The notes under the pieces: generated by a model | What the model was told of the DNA's origin: nothing | The model's input: the letters and a program-made list of their open reading frames with translations, nothing else | Database searches by the model: none | Made by a program: the position numbers and the translations under genes | DNA from: Mycobacterium sp. 155 | Lineage (GTDB): Bacteria; Actinomycetota; Actinomycetes; Mycobacteriales; Mycobacteriaceae | Assembly: GCF_000373905.1 (NCBI RefSeq) | Contig: NZ_KB892705.1 | Span: forward strand, 3,670,478-3,734,477 | Direction: 5' to 3' | DNA: 64,000 nucleotides | Shown here: piece after piece, positions 1-7,725 of the stretch | Position numbering within the stretch: the stretch's first letter is position 1 | Layout: every line of letters begins with the position of its first letter

Positions 1-543
1 CGGGGCGCTTCCGCGTCGGTGGCCAAGGCGATCAACAACGCCCGGACGGTCGGGGCGAAGTTCCTGCGCGCCGCGGTGCTGCGGGCGACCCGGGGTGCGT
101 CCGAGGAGGCGAACGATCGGGTGATCGCGCTCAGCTACGACGCGCTGCAGGCGACCCGGATATTGGATGACTCGGTGCGCCACTATCTTTCAGAAAACGG
201 CGGGCCTTCTGACCTGCGCGCCCCGGTGGTGAAGGCGGCCAACCGGGCGATTCGGGTACGGGCTGCCGCGGAGCTGATCACCGACGTCGTACCGCCGCCA
301 CACGGCGCCTACCAGCAGACACGAGATGTGCTGGAGCTGCACGCACAGGCGATCTGTGCGCGACTGGTCGGCGGCGACACCCGCTCTCTGCCGCCAATCA
401 GCGACAGTCTCGTGCGGTGCCTGCGCTCCGAGTCCACCGGTGACGATCTGGCGGTGTCGGCCGCGCTGCCGCTGGTGACGGTGGCCGCCAACCTCGGCGA
501 GCTGGAACTGCTGTATCCACAGCCCGCCGAGACGATGCGGTAG
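1..543 (+). CDS. C-terminal part of a probable FUSC-type membrane protein (partial)
   Basis: The reading frame is open from the first base and stops with TAG at 541-543, so only the last 180 or so residues are here and the start lies outside the window. The visible part is hydrophilic, helical and rich in Ala and Arg, with no membrane segment. The general look (a helical cytosolic tail with charged segments such as RAAVLRATRG and a Pro-rich bend VVPPPHG) fits the C-terminal domain of FUSC/aromatic-acid exporter-like proteins, but no diagnostic motif is present, so the family is a guess. It converges on the pirin gene with only five bases between the two stop codons. Confidence 0.45.
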   Translation, partial: RGASASVAKAINNARTVGAKFLRAAVLRATRGASEEANDRVIALSYDALQATRILDDSVRHYLSENGGPSDLRAPVVKAANRAIRVRAAAELITDVVPPPHGAYQQTRDVLELHAQAICARLVGGDTRSLPPISDSLVRCLRSESTGDDLAVSAALPLVTVAANLGELELLYPQPAETMR

Positions 544-548
544 CCGCG

Positions 549-1535
549 TCAGTTGAACGGCCGATGCGGCATCAGTGCGTTCGGCGGGATCTGGCCGAAC
601 CTGCCGGACTGATAGTCCTCCAGGGCCTGGATCAACTCCGCCTTGGAGTTCATCACGAACGGACCGTAGTGGAAGACCGGCTCCCGGATCGGCCGACCGC
701 CCAGCAGCAGGATCTCCAGCGCTGGCCGGTTCGAATCCTGGGTGCCTTCGGCCGTCACCGTAATGCGGTCACCGGGCCCGAACACGGCCAGCTGACCCTG
801 GTGGATGGGGTGTGCGACCGGGCCTACGCTGCCGCGCCCGCTCAGGACGTAGACCAGTGCGTTGAACTCGCGGTTCCACGGCAGGTTGAGCTGCGCGCCG
901 GGTTCGATCGTGGCGTGGGCCATGGTGATCGGCGTGTGTGTAGTACCAGGACCGCGTGCGGGCCCGGTTTCACTTTCGATGTCGCCGGCGATGATGCGCA
1001 CCAGCGAGCCGCCGTCCTGCGATGCCAACAGCCTGGCCTCATCGCCCTCGATGGCCTGGTATCTCGGCGTCGCGAACTTGTCCTTGCGGGGCAGGTTCAC
1101 CCACAGCTGGATGCCGTGGAATGTTCCGCCGCTCTCGACGAGTTCGGCCGGTGGGGTCTCGATGTGCAGGATGCCGGCCCCGGCCGTCATCCACTGGGTG
1201 GCGCCATCGGTGATCAAGCCGCCGCCTCCGTGGGAATCCTGGTGGGCGAACCGGCCGTCGATCATGTACGTGACGGTTTCGAAGCCGCGGTGCGGGTGCC
1301 AGTCGGTGCCACGGGGCTCGCCCGGCTGGTACTCCACCTCACCCATCTGATCCATGTGGACGAACGGGTCGAGGTCGGCGGCGCTGACCCCGGCAAATGC
1401 GCGCACGACGGGGAATCCTTCGCCCTCGTAGCCGCGCGGGCCGGTGGTGATGGACCGAACGGGGCGTTCGGTGTCCGACGCCTTGGGTGCCGCGATGCGC
1501 GGCAGAGTCAGGGTGTCGGCGGTGATGGCTGGCAT
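549..1535 (-). CDS. Pirin family protein
   Basis: This 328-residue protein has the two-cupin pirin fold. The N-terminal cupin shows the metal-binding signature HPHRGFETVTYMIDG at about residues 80-94, followed by QWMTAGAGILHIE. Pirins bind one metal (usually Fe) through three His and one Glu; in bacteria they act as quercetinase-like oxygenases or modulate metabolic enzymes, and which applies here cannot be read from sequence. The ATG at 1535 is preceded by a consensus AGGAGG ribosome site (1541-1546 on the complement), which itself abuts a palindrome at 1547-1568. It lies downstream of ptsI on the same strand with a 95-base gap. A second pirin (36732-37697) lies beyond the other end of ESX-1. 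Confidence 0.9.
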   Translation of the reverse strand: MPAITADTLTLPRIAAPKASDTERPVRSITTGPRGYEGEGFPVVRAFAGVSAADLDPFVHMDQMGEVEYQPGEPRGTDWHPHRGFETVTYMIDGRFAHQDSHGGGGLITDGATQWMTAGAGILHIETPPAELVESGGTFHGIQLWVNLPRKDKFATPRYQAIEGDEARLLASQDGGSLVRIIAGDIESETGPARGPGTTHTPITMAHATIEPGAQLNLPWNREFNALVYVLSGRGSVGPVAHPIHQGQLAVFGPGDRITVTAEGTQDSNRPALEILLLGGRPIREPVFHYGPFVMNSKAELIQALEDYQSGRFGQIPPNALMPHRPFN

Positions 1536-1546
1536 CTGTACCTCCT

Positions 1547-1568
1547 GGGGTATCTGAGCTGATACCCC
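1547..1568 (-). promoter_or_regulatory. Palindrome upstream of pirin gene (candidate operator)
   Basis: Perfect 8-base arms GGGGTATC and GATACCCC are separated by six bases and lie immediately upstream of the AGGAGG ribosome site of the pirin gene. Just beyond is TTATAG, a possible -10 element. The position would let a bound dimer block transcription; it could equally be an RNA hairpin next to the ribosome site. The binding protein is unknown. Confidence 0.45.
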
Positions 1569-1630
1569 TATAACCGGACTGCGGTCCGATTATTCCGCGC
1601 GGATGCTTTGCCCCTCGCCGCCCCTCAACG

Positions 1631-3313
1631 TCAGGAGAGGAGGGCCAGCGCGGCAGCCCGCGCCTCGGCGGCCGTCGCAGTCCCCAACACCGCGTCGGCG
1701 GCCGCGCGGCATTGCTCGAGGCTGACCTGCGCGAGCTTCGCGCCGACCGCAGCGACCGCCGCCGCGGCCGCCGACAGGGACGTGACACCGAGGCCCACCA
1801 GCACACAGGCCAACAGCGGGTCGGCAGCCGCCTCGCCGCACACACCCACCGGCTTTCCGACCGCCGCACCGGCCCGCACCGCCATCGCCACCAGCGCGAG
1901 TACCGCGGGTTGCCAGGGGTCGGTCAGCGTGGCCAGATCAGCAGACATCCGGTCGGCGGCCATCGTGTACTGCGTCAGGTCATTGGTGCCGATCGACAGG
2001 AAGTCGACGTGATCGAGGATCTTGTCGGCCAGCAGCGCCGCGGCGGGCACTTCGATCATCACGCCCGGCGTCAAACCGTAAGCACGAGCAGCGGCGGCAA
2101 AGCTTTCCGCTTCAGCCGCGGTCGAGATCATGGGCGCCATGACCCACGGCTGGTTACCCGACGCAACGCCCGCGGCGGCAATGGCCTCGAGCTGGCGGTG
2201 GAGCAACCCTGGATTTCCCTCGGCGATCCGGATGCCGCGCACTCCGAGTGCCGGGTTGGCCTCATCGGGATGTCCGGCGAACTTCAGCGGCTTGTCCGAA
2301 CCGGCATCGAGCGTGCGGATCACCACCTTGTGGCCGACGAACGCGTCGAGCACCTCGCCGTAGATCTTGGCCTGCTCGTCGACCGTGGGCTCGGTGTCGC
2401 GGTTCAGAAAACACAGCTCAGTGCGAAACAGACCGATACCTTCGGCCGGGGTCTGACTGGCAGCGCGGGCCGCGGCGCCGTCCTGCACGTTCGCAAGGAC
2501 GGCGACGACGTGACCGTCGGCGGTCGCACCCGGGCCGGTCCACCGCCGCGCCTGCTCGGCCGCGTGTTCAGCAGCGGTCACCGCGCTCGCCGCCTCGAGC
2601 GGGTCCGGATCGATGGTGAGAGTGCCCGACGTACCGTCCAGCAGCACCGACGTACCGATGGCGACATCATCGAGCCCACCGACCGCCACGACACACGGAA
2701 TGCCCAGCTGGCGGGCAATGATCGCAGTGTGGCTGGTAGGGCCGCCCAGCGTGGTCGCCAGCCCGATCACCAGCGAGGGATCCAGGCCCGCGGTGTCGGC
2801 TGGCGCAAGGTCCTCGGCGCACAAGATCGACGGCACGTCCGGCAGCGGCACTCCCGGTTCCGGCAGACCGGACAGTTCGGCGACGACACGATCGCGGATG
2901 TCCCGCAGGTCGGTGACTCGCTCGGCCATCAATCCCCCCAGCTGGGTGAACAGCGCCACGAACTGGTCGACGGCCCCGTCGACCGCGCGCACTGCGGGCG
3001 CGCCGCCGGCGATGCGCTTCTCGGCAGCGCCCAGCCAGGCCCGGTCCTGCGCCAGTGTCGCGGTGGCGGCCAGCACCTCCGCGGCAGCTCCGGTGGCGTG
3101 CGCCGCCCGGTCGCGCAGGCGGTTGGCGACGGCTGTCGCAGCGGCGGTGAAGCGCGCGGCTTCCGCCGGCCGCTGGGGCTCATCGACGTCACCTGCCGGC
3201 GCGTCGATGACGGGCAGCCTGCCCGGACGGATCACGGGCCCACATTGCACCCCGCCCACCACGGGGACACCGCGTAGGACGACGTGTGAAGTAACGGGAG
3301 ATGAAGTACTCAT
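1631..3313 (-). CDS. ptsI: Phosphoenolpyruvate-protein phosphotransferase (PTS enzyme I)
   Basis: Enzyme I takes the phosphoryl group from phosphoenolpyruvate onto a histidine and passes it to HPr, energising PTS sugar uptake in the cytoplasm. The 560-residue protein has the expected length. The phospho-histidine motif GGPTSHTAIIARQLGIPCVV lies near residue 195, the PEP-binding region includes GIGLFRTELCF, and the C-terminal barrel ends in SIGTNDLTQYTMAADR and GVCGEAAADP. I chose the ATG at 3313 rather than the in-frame start 30 bases upstream because a TAnnnT box lies 7 bases before it, the usual mycobacterial leaderless arrangement. It diverges from the fruK-fruA-ptsH operon and supplies its phosphate. 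Confidence 0.95.
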   Translation of the reverse strand: MSTSSPVTSHVVLRGVPVVGGVQCGPVIRPGRLPVIDAPAGDVDEPQRPAEAARFTAAATAVANRLRDRAAHATGAAAEVLAATATLAQDRAWLGAAEKRIAGGAPAVRAVDGAVDQFVALFTQLGGLMAERVTDLRDIRDRVVAELSGLPEPGVPLPDVPSILCAEDLAPADTAGLDPSLVIGLATTLGGPTSHTAIIARQLGIPCVVAVGGLDDVAIGTSVLLDGTSGTLTIDPDPLEAASAVTAAEHAAEQARRWTGPGATADGHVVAVLANVQDGAAARAASQTPAEGIGLFRTELCFLNRDTEPTVDEQAKIYGEVLDAFVGHKVVIRTLDAGSDKPLKFAGHPDEANPALGVRGIRIAEGNPGLLHRQLEAIAAAGVASGNQPWVMAPMISTAAEAESFAAAARAYGLTPGVMIEVPAAALLADKILDHVDFLSIGTNDLTQYTMAADRMSADLATLTDPWQPAVLALVAMAVRAGAAVGKPVGVCGEAAADPLLACVLVGLGVTSLSAAAAAVAAVGAKLAQVSLEQCRAAADAVLGTATAAEARAAALALLS

Positions 3314-3320
3314 GTGAGAC

Positions 3321-3348
3321 ACATTACAAGAAACCGTTGACAAGTCAA
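3321..3348 (-). promoter_or_regulatory. Leaderless ptsI promoter
   Basis: On the minus strand, TTGACT (3343-3348) and TAATGT (3321-3326) are separated by 16 bases, and the ptsI ATG begins 7 bases after the -10 box. This predicts a transcript starting at or next to the A of the ATG. The -35 box overlaps a partly symmetric GTTGAC..GTCAAC sequence, so a repressor could share the site. Confidence 0.6.
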
Positions 3349-3380
3349 CACGAATAAGCGTAAAACAACATAGGTCAACA
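3344..3380. promoter_or_regulatory. Paired GTCAACA repeats, candidate operator of the DeoR-type regulator
   Basis: The heptamer GTCAACA occurs at 3344-3350 and again at 3374-3380, three helical turns apart, in the divergent region between ptsI and the DeoR-type gene. DeoR-family sugar-phosphate repressors commonly bind repeated short sites in such places. One copy overlaps the ptsI -35 box. Binding is inferred, not shown. Confidence 0.4.
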
Positions 3381-3416
3381 TCTAATTACGATCTAACCCA
3401 CACAAACGGGAGGGTC

Positions 3417-4184
3417 ATGTACGCCGAAGAACGCCAGCAGGCCATCGCCACGCTGGTGATGAGCAGAGGCCGGGCCTCTGTTGCGGAACTCGCACAGACT
3501 TACGACGTCACCACCGAAACCGTGCGCCGCGACCTGGCCGTGCTCGACAAGGCCGGCCTGTTGCGCCGTGTCCACGGCGGCGCCGTCCCCGCCCGTACGC
3601 TTCACCTGGTCGAATCCGGAGTCGGCGAGCGCGATACCACCCGTGCGGAGCAAAAGGATGCGATTGCTGCCTCAGCCCTGGACTTCCTGCCCCTCAGTGG
3701 CGCCACAGTGCTGCTGGACGCCGGGACCACCACGGCGCGCCTCGCCGCCCAATTGCCCACCGACCGGGAATTGACCGTGGTGACCAACTCGGTGCCCATC
3801 GCGGCCCGACTGGCCGTCATCCCGACGGTCACGCTGCAACTGCTCGGTGGACGGGTACGCGGCCTGACTCAGGCCGCCGTCGGGGAGCAGGCCCTGTCCG
3901 TGCTCAGCACGCTGCGGGTGGACGTCGCATTCATGGGCACCAACGGCATCACCGCGCGGCACGGCCTGTCCACCCCGGACTCCGATGAGGCGGCAGTCAA
4001 ACGCGCCATGGTCGCGGCCGCCAATTACGTTGTGGTGACCTCGGACTCATCGAAGGTGGGCCGGGAGAATTTCGTCAGCTTCGCCCCGATCGAGAAGGTC
4101 GACACCCTGATCACCGACGGTGATATCGCTCCGGCCGACCGCGCCGAACTGACCTCGCACGGCGTCGAAGTTGTGATTGCATGA
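3417..4184 (+). CDS. DeoR-family transcriptional regulator of the fructose operon
   Basis: This 255-residue protein has an N-terminal winged helix-turn-helix (about residues 1-57; ASVAELAQTYDVTTETVRRD) and a C-terminal sugar-phosphate sensor domain of the DeoRC type, with LLDAGTTTARLAAQLP and VVVTSDSSKVG. Family members repress sugar operons and are released by a phosphorylated sugar; here fructose-1-phosphate or the bisphosphate is the likely ligand given the neighbours. GGGAGGG (3408-3414) precedes the ATG. The gene opens the operon and its stop overlaps the fruK start in ATGA. Confidence 0.9.
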   Translation: MYAEERQQAIATLVMSRGRASVAELAQTYDVTTETVRRDLAVLDKAGLLRRVHGGAVPARTLHLVESGVGERDTTRAEQKDAIAASALDFLPLSGATVLLDAGTTTARLAAQLPTDRELTVVTNSVPIAARLAVIPTVTLQLLGGRVRGLTQAAVGEQALSVLSTLRVDVAFMGTNGITARHGLSTPDSDEAAVKRAMVAAANYVVVTSDSSKVGRENFVSFAPIEKVDTLITDGDIAPADRAELTSHGVEVVIA

Positions 4185-5149
4185 TCGTCACCGTGACCCC
4201 CAATCCGAGCCTCGACCGCACCGTCACACTGGCCAACCCGCTGACCCGCGGCGCGGTGCAGCGTGTCGACACCGTCACGGTCGAACCGGGTGGCAAAGGG
4301 ATCAACGTCGCCCGCGCCCTCATCCTGGCCGACGTCGACGTGTTGGCCGTCCTGCCCGCCGCCGATGACGATCCGCTGCTGGGTGCACTGCGCACCCGCG
4401 GAGTTCCGTTCACCGCGGTGCCGATCGACGAGCCGGTCCGCACCAACCTTGCCATCACCGAAACTGACGGCACCACAACCAAACTCAACGAGCGCGGGGC
4501 ACCACTCGACGAGGCGTCGCTGCGCGCCCTCACCGACTGCGTGGTGCAGCAGGCCCAGTCGGCATCGTGGGTCGTGCTGTCGGGATCGCTGCCCCCCGGA
4601 GCACCTGTCGATTGGTATGCCCGCGTCGCAGCGCAGCTCGCACCGCTCGACTGCCTGGTGGCGATCGACACCTCCGAAGCCCCGCTGGCGGCGCTGGCCG
4701 CGGCATTCGACGTCGCCGCACCCGACCTGATCAAACCCAATGCCGAGGAACTGGCCGACCTGGTCGGCGGCTCCGCCGAAGAACTGGAACACGCTGCCGC
4801 CCAGGGTGATCAAGCGCCGATCGTGGCAGCGGCCACGCAACTGATCGACCGCGGCGTCGGCGCAGTACTGGCCACGCTGGGCGCGGCGGGCGCCATACTC
4901 GTCAACCGGGTCGGCGCCTGGCACGCCTCGCCCCCTCCCATCACCCCGCGCAGCACCGTCGGCGCCGGCGACGCCTCTCTGGCCGGTTATCTGCGCGCCA
5001 CAGTGGACGGTGCCGAGCCGCCGCAACGGCTGCGCATGGCAGTCGGTTACGGCAGCGCCGCCGCCGCCCTGCCCGGATCTGCCCTGCCCACCCCTGCCCA
5101 ACTCGATCTCGAACCCATCCGTATCCACGCCATGAAGGTGCCGCTATGA
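4181..5149 (+). CDS. fruK: 1-phosphofructokinase
   Basis: This PfkB-family sugar kinase of 322 residues phosphorylates fructose-1-phosphate, the product of FruA, to fructose-1,6-bisphosphate. The substrate-side start IVTVTPNPSLDRTV, the glycine-rich VEPGGKGINVARAL and the C-terminal catalytic signature STVGAGDASLAGYL (catalytic Asp in GAGD) are all present. It overlaps the regulator by 4 bases upstream and fruA by 4 bases downstream, indicating translational coupling. Confidence 0.95.
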   Translation: MIVTVTPNPSLDRTVTLANPLTRGAVQRVDTVTVEPGGKGINVARALILADVDVLAVLPAADDDPLLGALRTRGVPFTAVPIDEPVRTNLAITETDGTTTKLNERGAPLDEASLRALTDCVVQQAQSASWVVLSGSLPPGAPVDWYARVAAQLAPLDCLVAIDTSEAPLAALAAAFDVAAPDLIKPNAEELADLVGGSAEELEHAAAQGDQAPIVAAATQLIDRGVGAVLATLGAAGAILVNRVGAWHASPPPITPRSTVGAGDASLAGYLRATVDGAEPPQRLRMAVGYGSAAAALPGSALPTPAQLDLEPIRIHAMKVPL

Positions 5150-7173
5150 CCCAATCGATCATCACCCCAGATCTCGTCCTGCTCGACGTGGCCGTCGACG
5201 GCGACAAGGAAGCCGTCATCGGTCGCCTGGCGGGTGCACTCGCCACGGCGGGCCGTACCTCCGACACCGAAGGACTGATCGGTGCGGCACTAGCCCGCGA
5301 GGCGCAGTCCGCGACCGGACTGCCCGGGGGCATCGCCATCCCGCACTGCCGGTCGCCGTACGTCGACACGCCCACCATCGGGTTCGCCCGGCTGTCCCCC
5401 GGGGTCGACTTCGGTGCGCCCGACGGCCCGGCCGATCTCGCATTCCTCATCGCAGCGCCGGAATCCGGTGGTGCCGAACATATGAAACTGCTGTCCAGCC
5501 TGGCCCGGGCGTTGGTGCGCAAGGAATTTGTGGCGTCGCTGCGCAGCGCCGCATCCGCCGAGGACATCGTGACGCTCGTCGACGGTGTGGTGAACCCGGC
5601 GCCCGCCGCCGCACCTGCTCCTGCCGCAGCCGCCGCTCCGGCGTCAGCGACTCCGACGGCCGCGCCGAAGACCGTGTCCATCGTCGCAATCACCGCCTGC
5701 CCAACGGGAATCGCCCATACCTACATGGCGGCCGACGCGCTGAAGTTCGCGGCCCAGGAGGCCGGCGTGAACTTCACTGTGGAGACCCAGGGTTCGTCTG
5801 GCAGCACACCGTTGGCCGCTTCGACCATCGCCGAAGCCGACGCCGTCATCTTCGCCACCGACGTCGGGGTCAAGGACAAGCAGCGCTTCGCCGGTAAGCC
5901 CGTCATCGCATCCGGTGTGAAACGCGCCATCAACGAACCGGGCAAGATGATCGCCGAAGCCGTCAGTGCGGCAGGCGATCCCAATGCTGCACGGGTCGCC
6001 GGTGATGTCACCGCGGCGGCCACGCCGTCGACCGCCGGAGGGGTGGGCTGGGGCACCCGGCTGCGGCAGATCCTGCTCACCGGCGTGAGCTACATGATCC
6101 CGTTCGTCGCCGCCGGTGGTCTGCTGATCGCGCTCGGCTTCCTGTTCGGCGGATACGAGATCGCCAACAAGCCTGCCGGGCAGACGGATTCGCTGGCTCA
6201 CATCATCGCCACCACCAACACGCTGACCAACCTGCCCAGCGGCGGCTTCACCCAGTACCTAGGGGCGGTGCTGTTCAGTCTCGGCGGGCTGGCCTTCGGG
6301 TTCCTGGTGCCCGCGCTGGCCGGCTACATCTCCTTTGCGATCGCCGACCGGCCCGGTATCGCACCGGGTTTCACGGCAGGAGCCGTGGCGGTCTTCGTCG
6401 GCGGCGGATTCATCGGCGGTATCGTGGGCGGTCTGATCGCCGGGTTCGCCGCGCTGTGGATCAGCTCCTTCAAGGTGCCGAAGTGGTTCCGCGGGCTGAT
6501 GCCGGTCGTGGTGATTCCGCTCGGCGCGTCGCTCATCGTCGGCCTGCTGATGTTCATGCTGCTCGGCCGGCCGCTGGCCGCCATCACCTCGGGCCTGACG
6601 CACTGGCTCGGTGGACTCTCCGGCAGCTCGGTGGTCCTGCTCGGTGTCATCCTCGGTCTGATGATGTGCTTCGACCTCGGTGGGCCGGTCAACAAGGCCG
6701 CCTACGCGTTCGCCACCGCCGGGCTCAACGTCGCCGACCCTTCATCGCTGCGGATCATGGCCGCCGTGATGGCTGCCGGCATGGTGCCGCCGTTGGCCAT
6801 GGCACTGGCAACCACGCTGCGGCCCGGGCTGTTCAGTGAGCCGGAGCGTGAAAATGGCCGCGCCGCCTGGCTGTTGGGGCTCTCGTTCATCTCCGAGGGT
6901 GCCATCCCGTTCGCCGCAGCCGACCCGTTCCGGGTCATCCCGTCGATGATGCTCGGTGGTGCGGTCACCGGTGGCCTCATCATGGCGTTCGACGTCACCT
7001 CGAAGGCCCCGCACGGCGGCATCTTCGTGTTCTTCGCGATCGGAAACCTGTTGTGGTTCCTGATCGCGCTCGCTGCCGGCGCCGTCGTCAGTGCCCTGGC
7101 CGTCATCGCGGCCAAGCAATTCGCCAAACCCACCGTCACCACGTCGGATGCCCCGGCGCTGGCCACCACCTAA
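5146..7173 (+). CDS. fruA: Fructose-specific PTS permease, fused EIIA-EIIB-EIIC
   Basis: This membrane permease imports fructose and releases fructose-1-phosphate. The 675-residue chain carries all three domains in order: EIIA (about 1-150, phospho-His in GGIAIPHCRSPY near residue 67), an Ala/Pro linker (about 150-172), EIIB (from about 175, phospho-Cys in VAITACPTGIAHTYMAADAL near residue 185) and a membrane EIIC (from about 310) with many hydrophobic segments and the FISEGAIPFAAADP motif. The start overlaps fruK by ATGA; ptsH follows after 12 bases. Confidence 0.95.
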   Translation: MTQSIITPDLVLLDVAVDGDKEAVIGRLAGALATAGRTSDTEGLIGAALAREAQSATGLPGGIAIPHCRSPYVDTPTIGFARLSPGVDFGAPDGPADLAFLIAAPESGGAEHMKLLSSLARALVRKEFVASLRSAASAEDIVTLVDGVVNPAPAAAPAPAAAAAPASATPTAAPKTVSIVAITACPTGIAHTYMAADALKFAAQEAGVNFTVETQGSSGSTPLAASTIAEADAVIFATDVGVKDKQRFAGKPVIASGVKRAINEPGKMIAEAVSAAGDPNAARVAGDVTAAATPSTAGGVGWGTRLRQILLTGVSYMIPFVAAGGLLIALGFLFGGYEIANKPAGQTDSLAHIIATTNTLTNLPSGGFTQYLGAVLFSLGGLAFGFLVPALAGYISFAIADRPGIAPGFTAGAVAVFVGGGFIGGIVGGLIAGFAALWISSFKVPKWFRGLMPVVVIPLGASLIVGLLMFMLLGRPLAAITSGLTHWLGGLSGSSVVLLGVILGLMMCFDLGGPVNKAAYAFATAGLNVADPSSLRIMAAVMAAGMVPPLAMALATTLRPGLFSEPERENGRAAWLLGLSFISEGAIPFAAADPFRVIPSMMLGGAVTGGLIMAFDVTSKAPHGGIFVFFAIGNLLWFLIALAAGAVVSALAVIAAKQFAKPTVTTSDAPALATT

Positions 7174-7185
7174 GGAGAAGAATCA

Positions 7186-7443
7186 ATGCCCAGCAAGACC
7201 GTCATCGTCGGCTCCGCCATCGGCCTGCACGCTCGGCCCGCCGCCGTCATCGCCGAAGCCGTCGTCAACGCCGGTGTACCCGTGACTCTTTCGGTCGACG
7301 GCGGCGAGCCGGTGGACGCCGGATCCGCCCTGATGATCATGACCCTCGGCGCCGGCAACGGAGCATCGGTCACCGTCGAATCCGACGACGCCGACGCTCT
7401 CGCCACTGTCGCCGGCCTCGTGGAGCAAGACCTCGACGCGTAA
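7186..7443 (+). CDS. ptsH: Phosphocarrier protein HPr
   Basis: HPr carries phosphate from enzyme I to the EIIA domain of FruA. The 85-residue protein has the active-site signature GLHARPAAVIAEAV with His15, the standard position. A Ser sits near residue 47 in GSALMIM, where the regulatory serine of Gram-positive HPr lies, although the context differs from the classical one. AAGGAG precedes the ATG. It is the last gene of the operon and is followed by a strong hairpin. Confidence 0.95.
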   Translation: MPSKTVIVGSAIGLHARPAAVIAEAVVNAGVPVTLSVDGGEPVDAGSALMIMTLGAGNGASVTVESDDADALATVAGLVEQDLDA

Positions 7444-7458
7444 GTAGTTGTGTCCCAG

Positions 7459-7494
7459 CGACTCGCACCGTTCGTACTCGAACGGTGCGAGTCG
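7459..7494 (+). terminator. Hairpin terminator after ptsH
   Basis: A perfect 15-bp stem (GACTCGCACCGTTCG and its complement, extended by one further C-G pair) closes a TACT loop 15 bases after the ptsH stop. The run of T after it is short, as is usual in mycobacteria. Confidence 0.8.
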
Positions 7495-7725
7495 TCATTT
7501 GGTCGGCCTGACAAGCCAGCCCGGCGTCATTGCCCCGCATCATCCGCCACGTACCCCGGCAAGAAAGCGTAATTCCGGCCTCTGGTACACCTTTATGATT
7601 GCCTGCGTGCAAATGGCCAGTCGGCTTGACGTAGGTGGATGCGGTTCGGGGCAGGCGAAGATTTGTTTGCTGCATGTGCACCAGCACACGGCAGACGAAT
7701 CTACCGTCGAGGGGGTGCGTGAGGC
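7495..7725 (+). promoter_or_regulatory. Intergenic region before mycP1 with a -10-like box
   Basis: These 230 bases separate the fru terminator from mycP1. The only clear signal is TATGAT at 7594-7599, a good -10 box without a consensus -35, which would give a leader of about 120 bases. GAGGGGGTGC precedes the mycP1 start. No small gene was recognised. Confidence 0.35.

Noticed and set aside
564..1562. Long plus-strand frame opposite the pirin gene
   Set aside because: Arg/Gly-rich mirror of a well-recognised gene; typical high-GC shadow. The same applies to the long frames opposite ptsI, icd2, jetC, eccCa1 and gltB.
1575..1588. ptsI terminator
   Set aside because: CGGAC/GTCCG is a five-base stem only; it may contribute but cannot be supported.
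3336..3349. GTTGAC-AA-GTCAAC as the main operator palindrome
   Set aside because: Its arms are short and the sequence is explained partly by the ptsI -35 box; it is recorded only as part of the promoter region.
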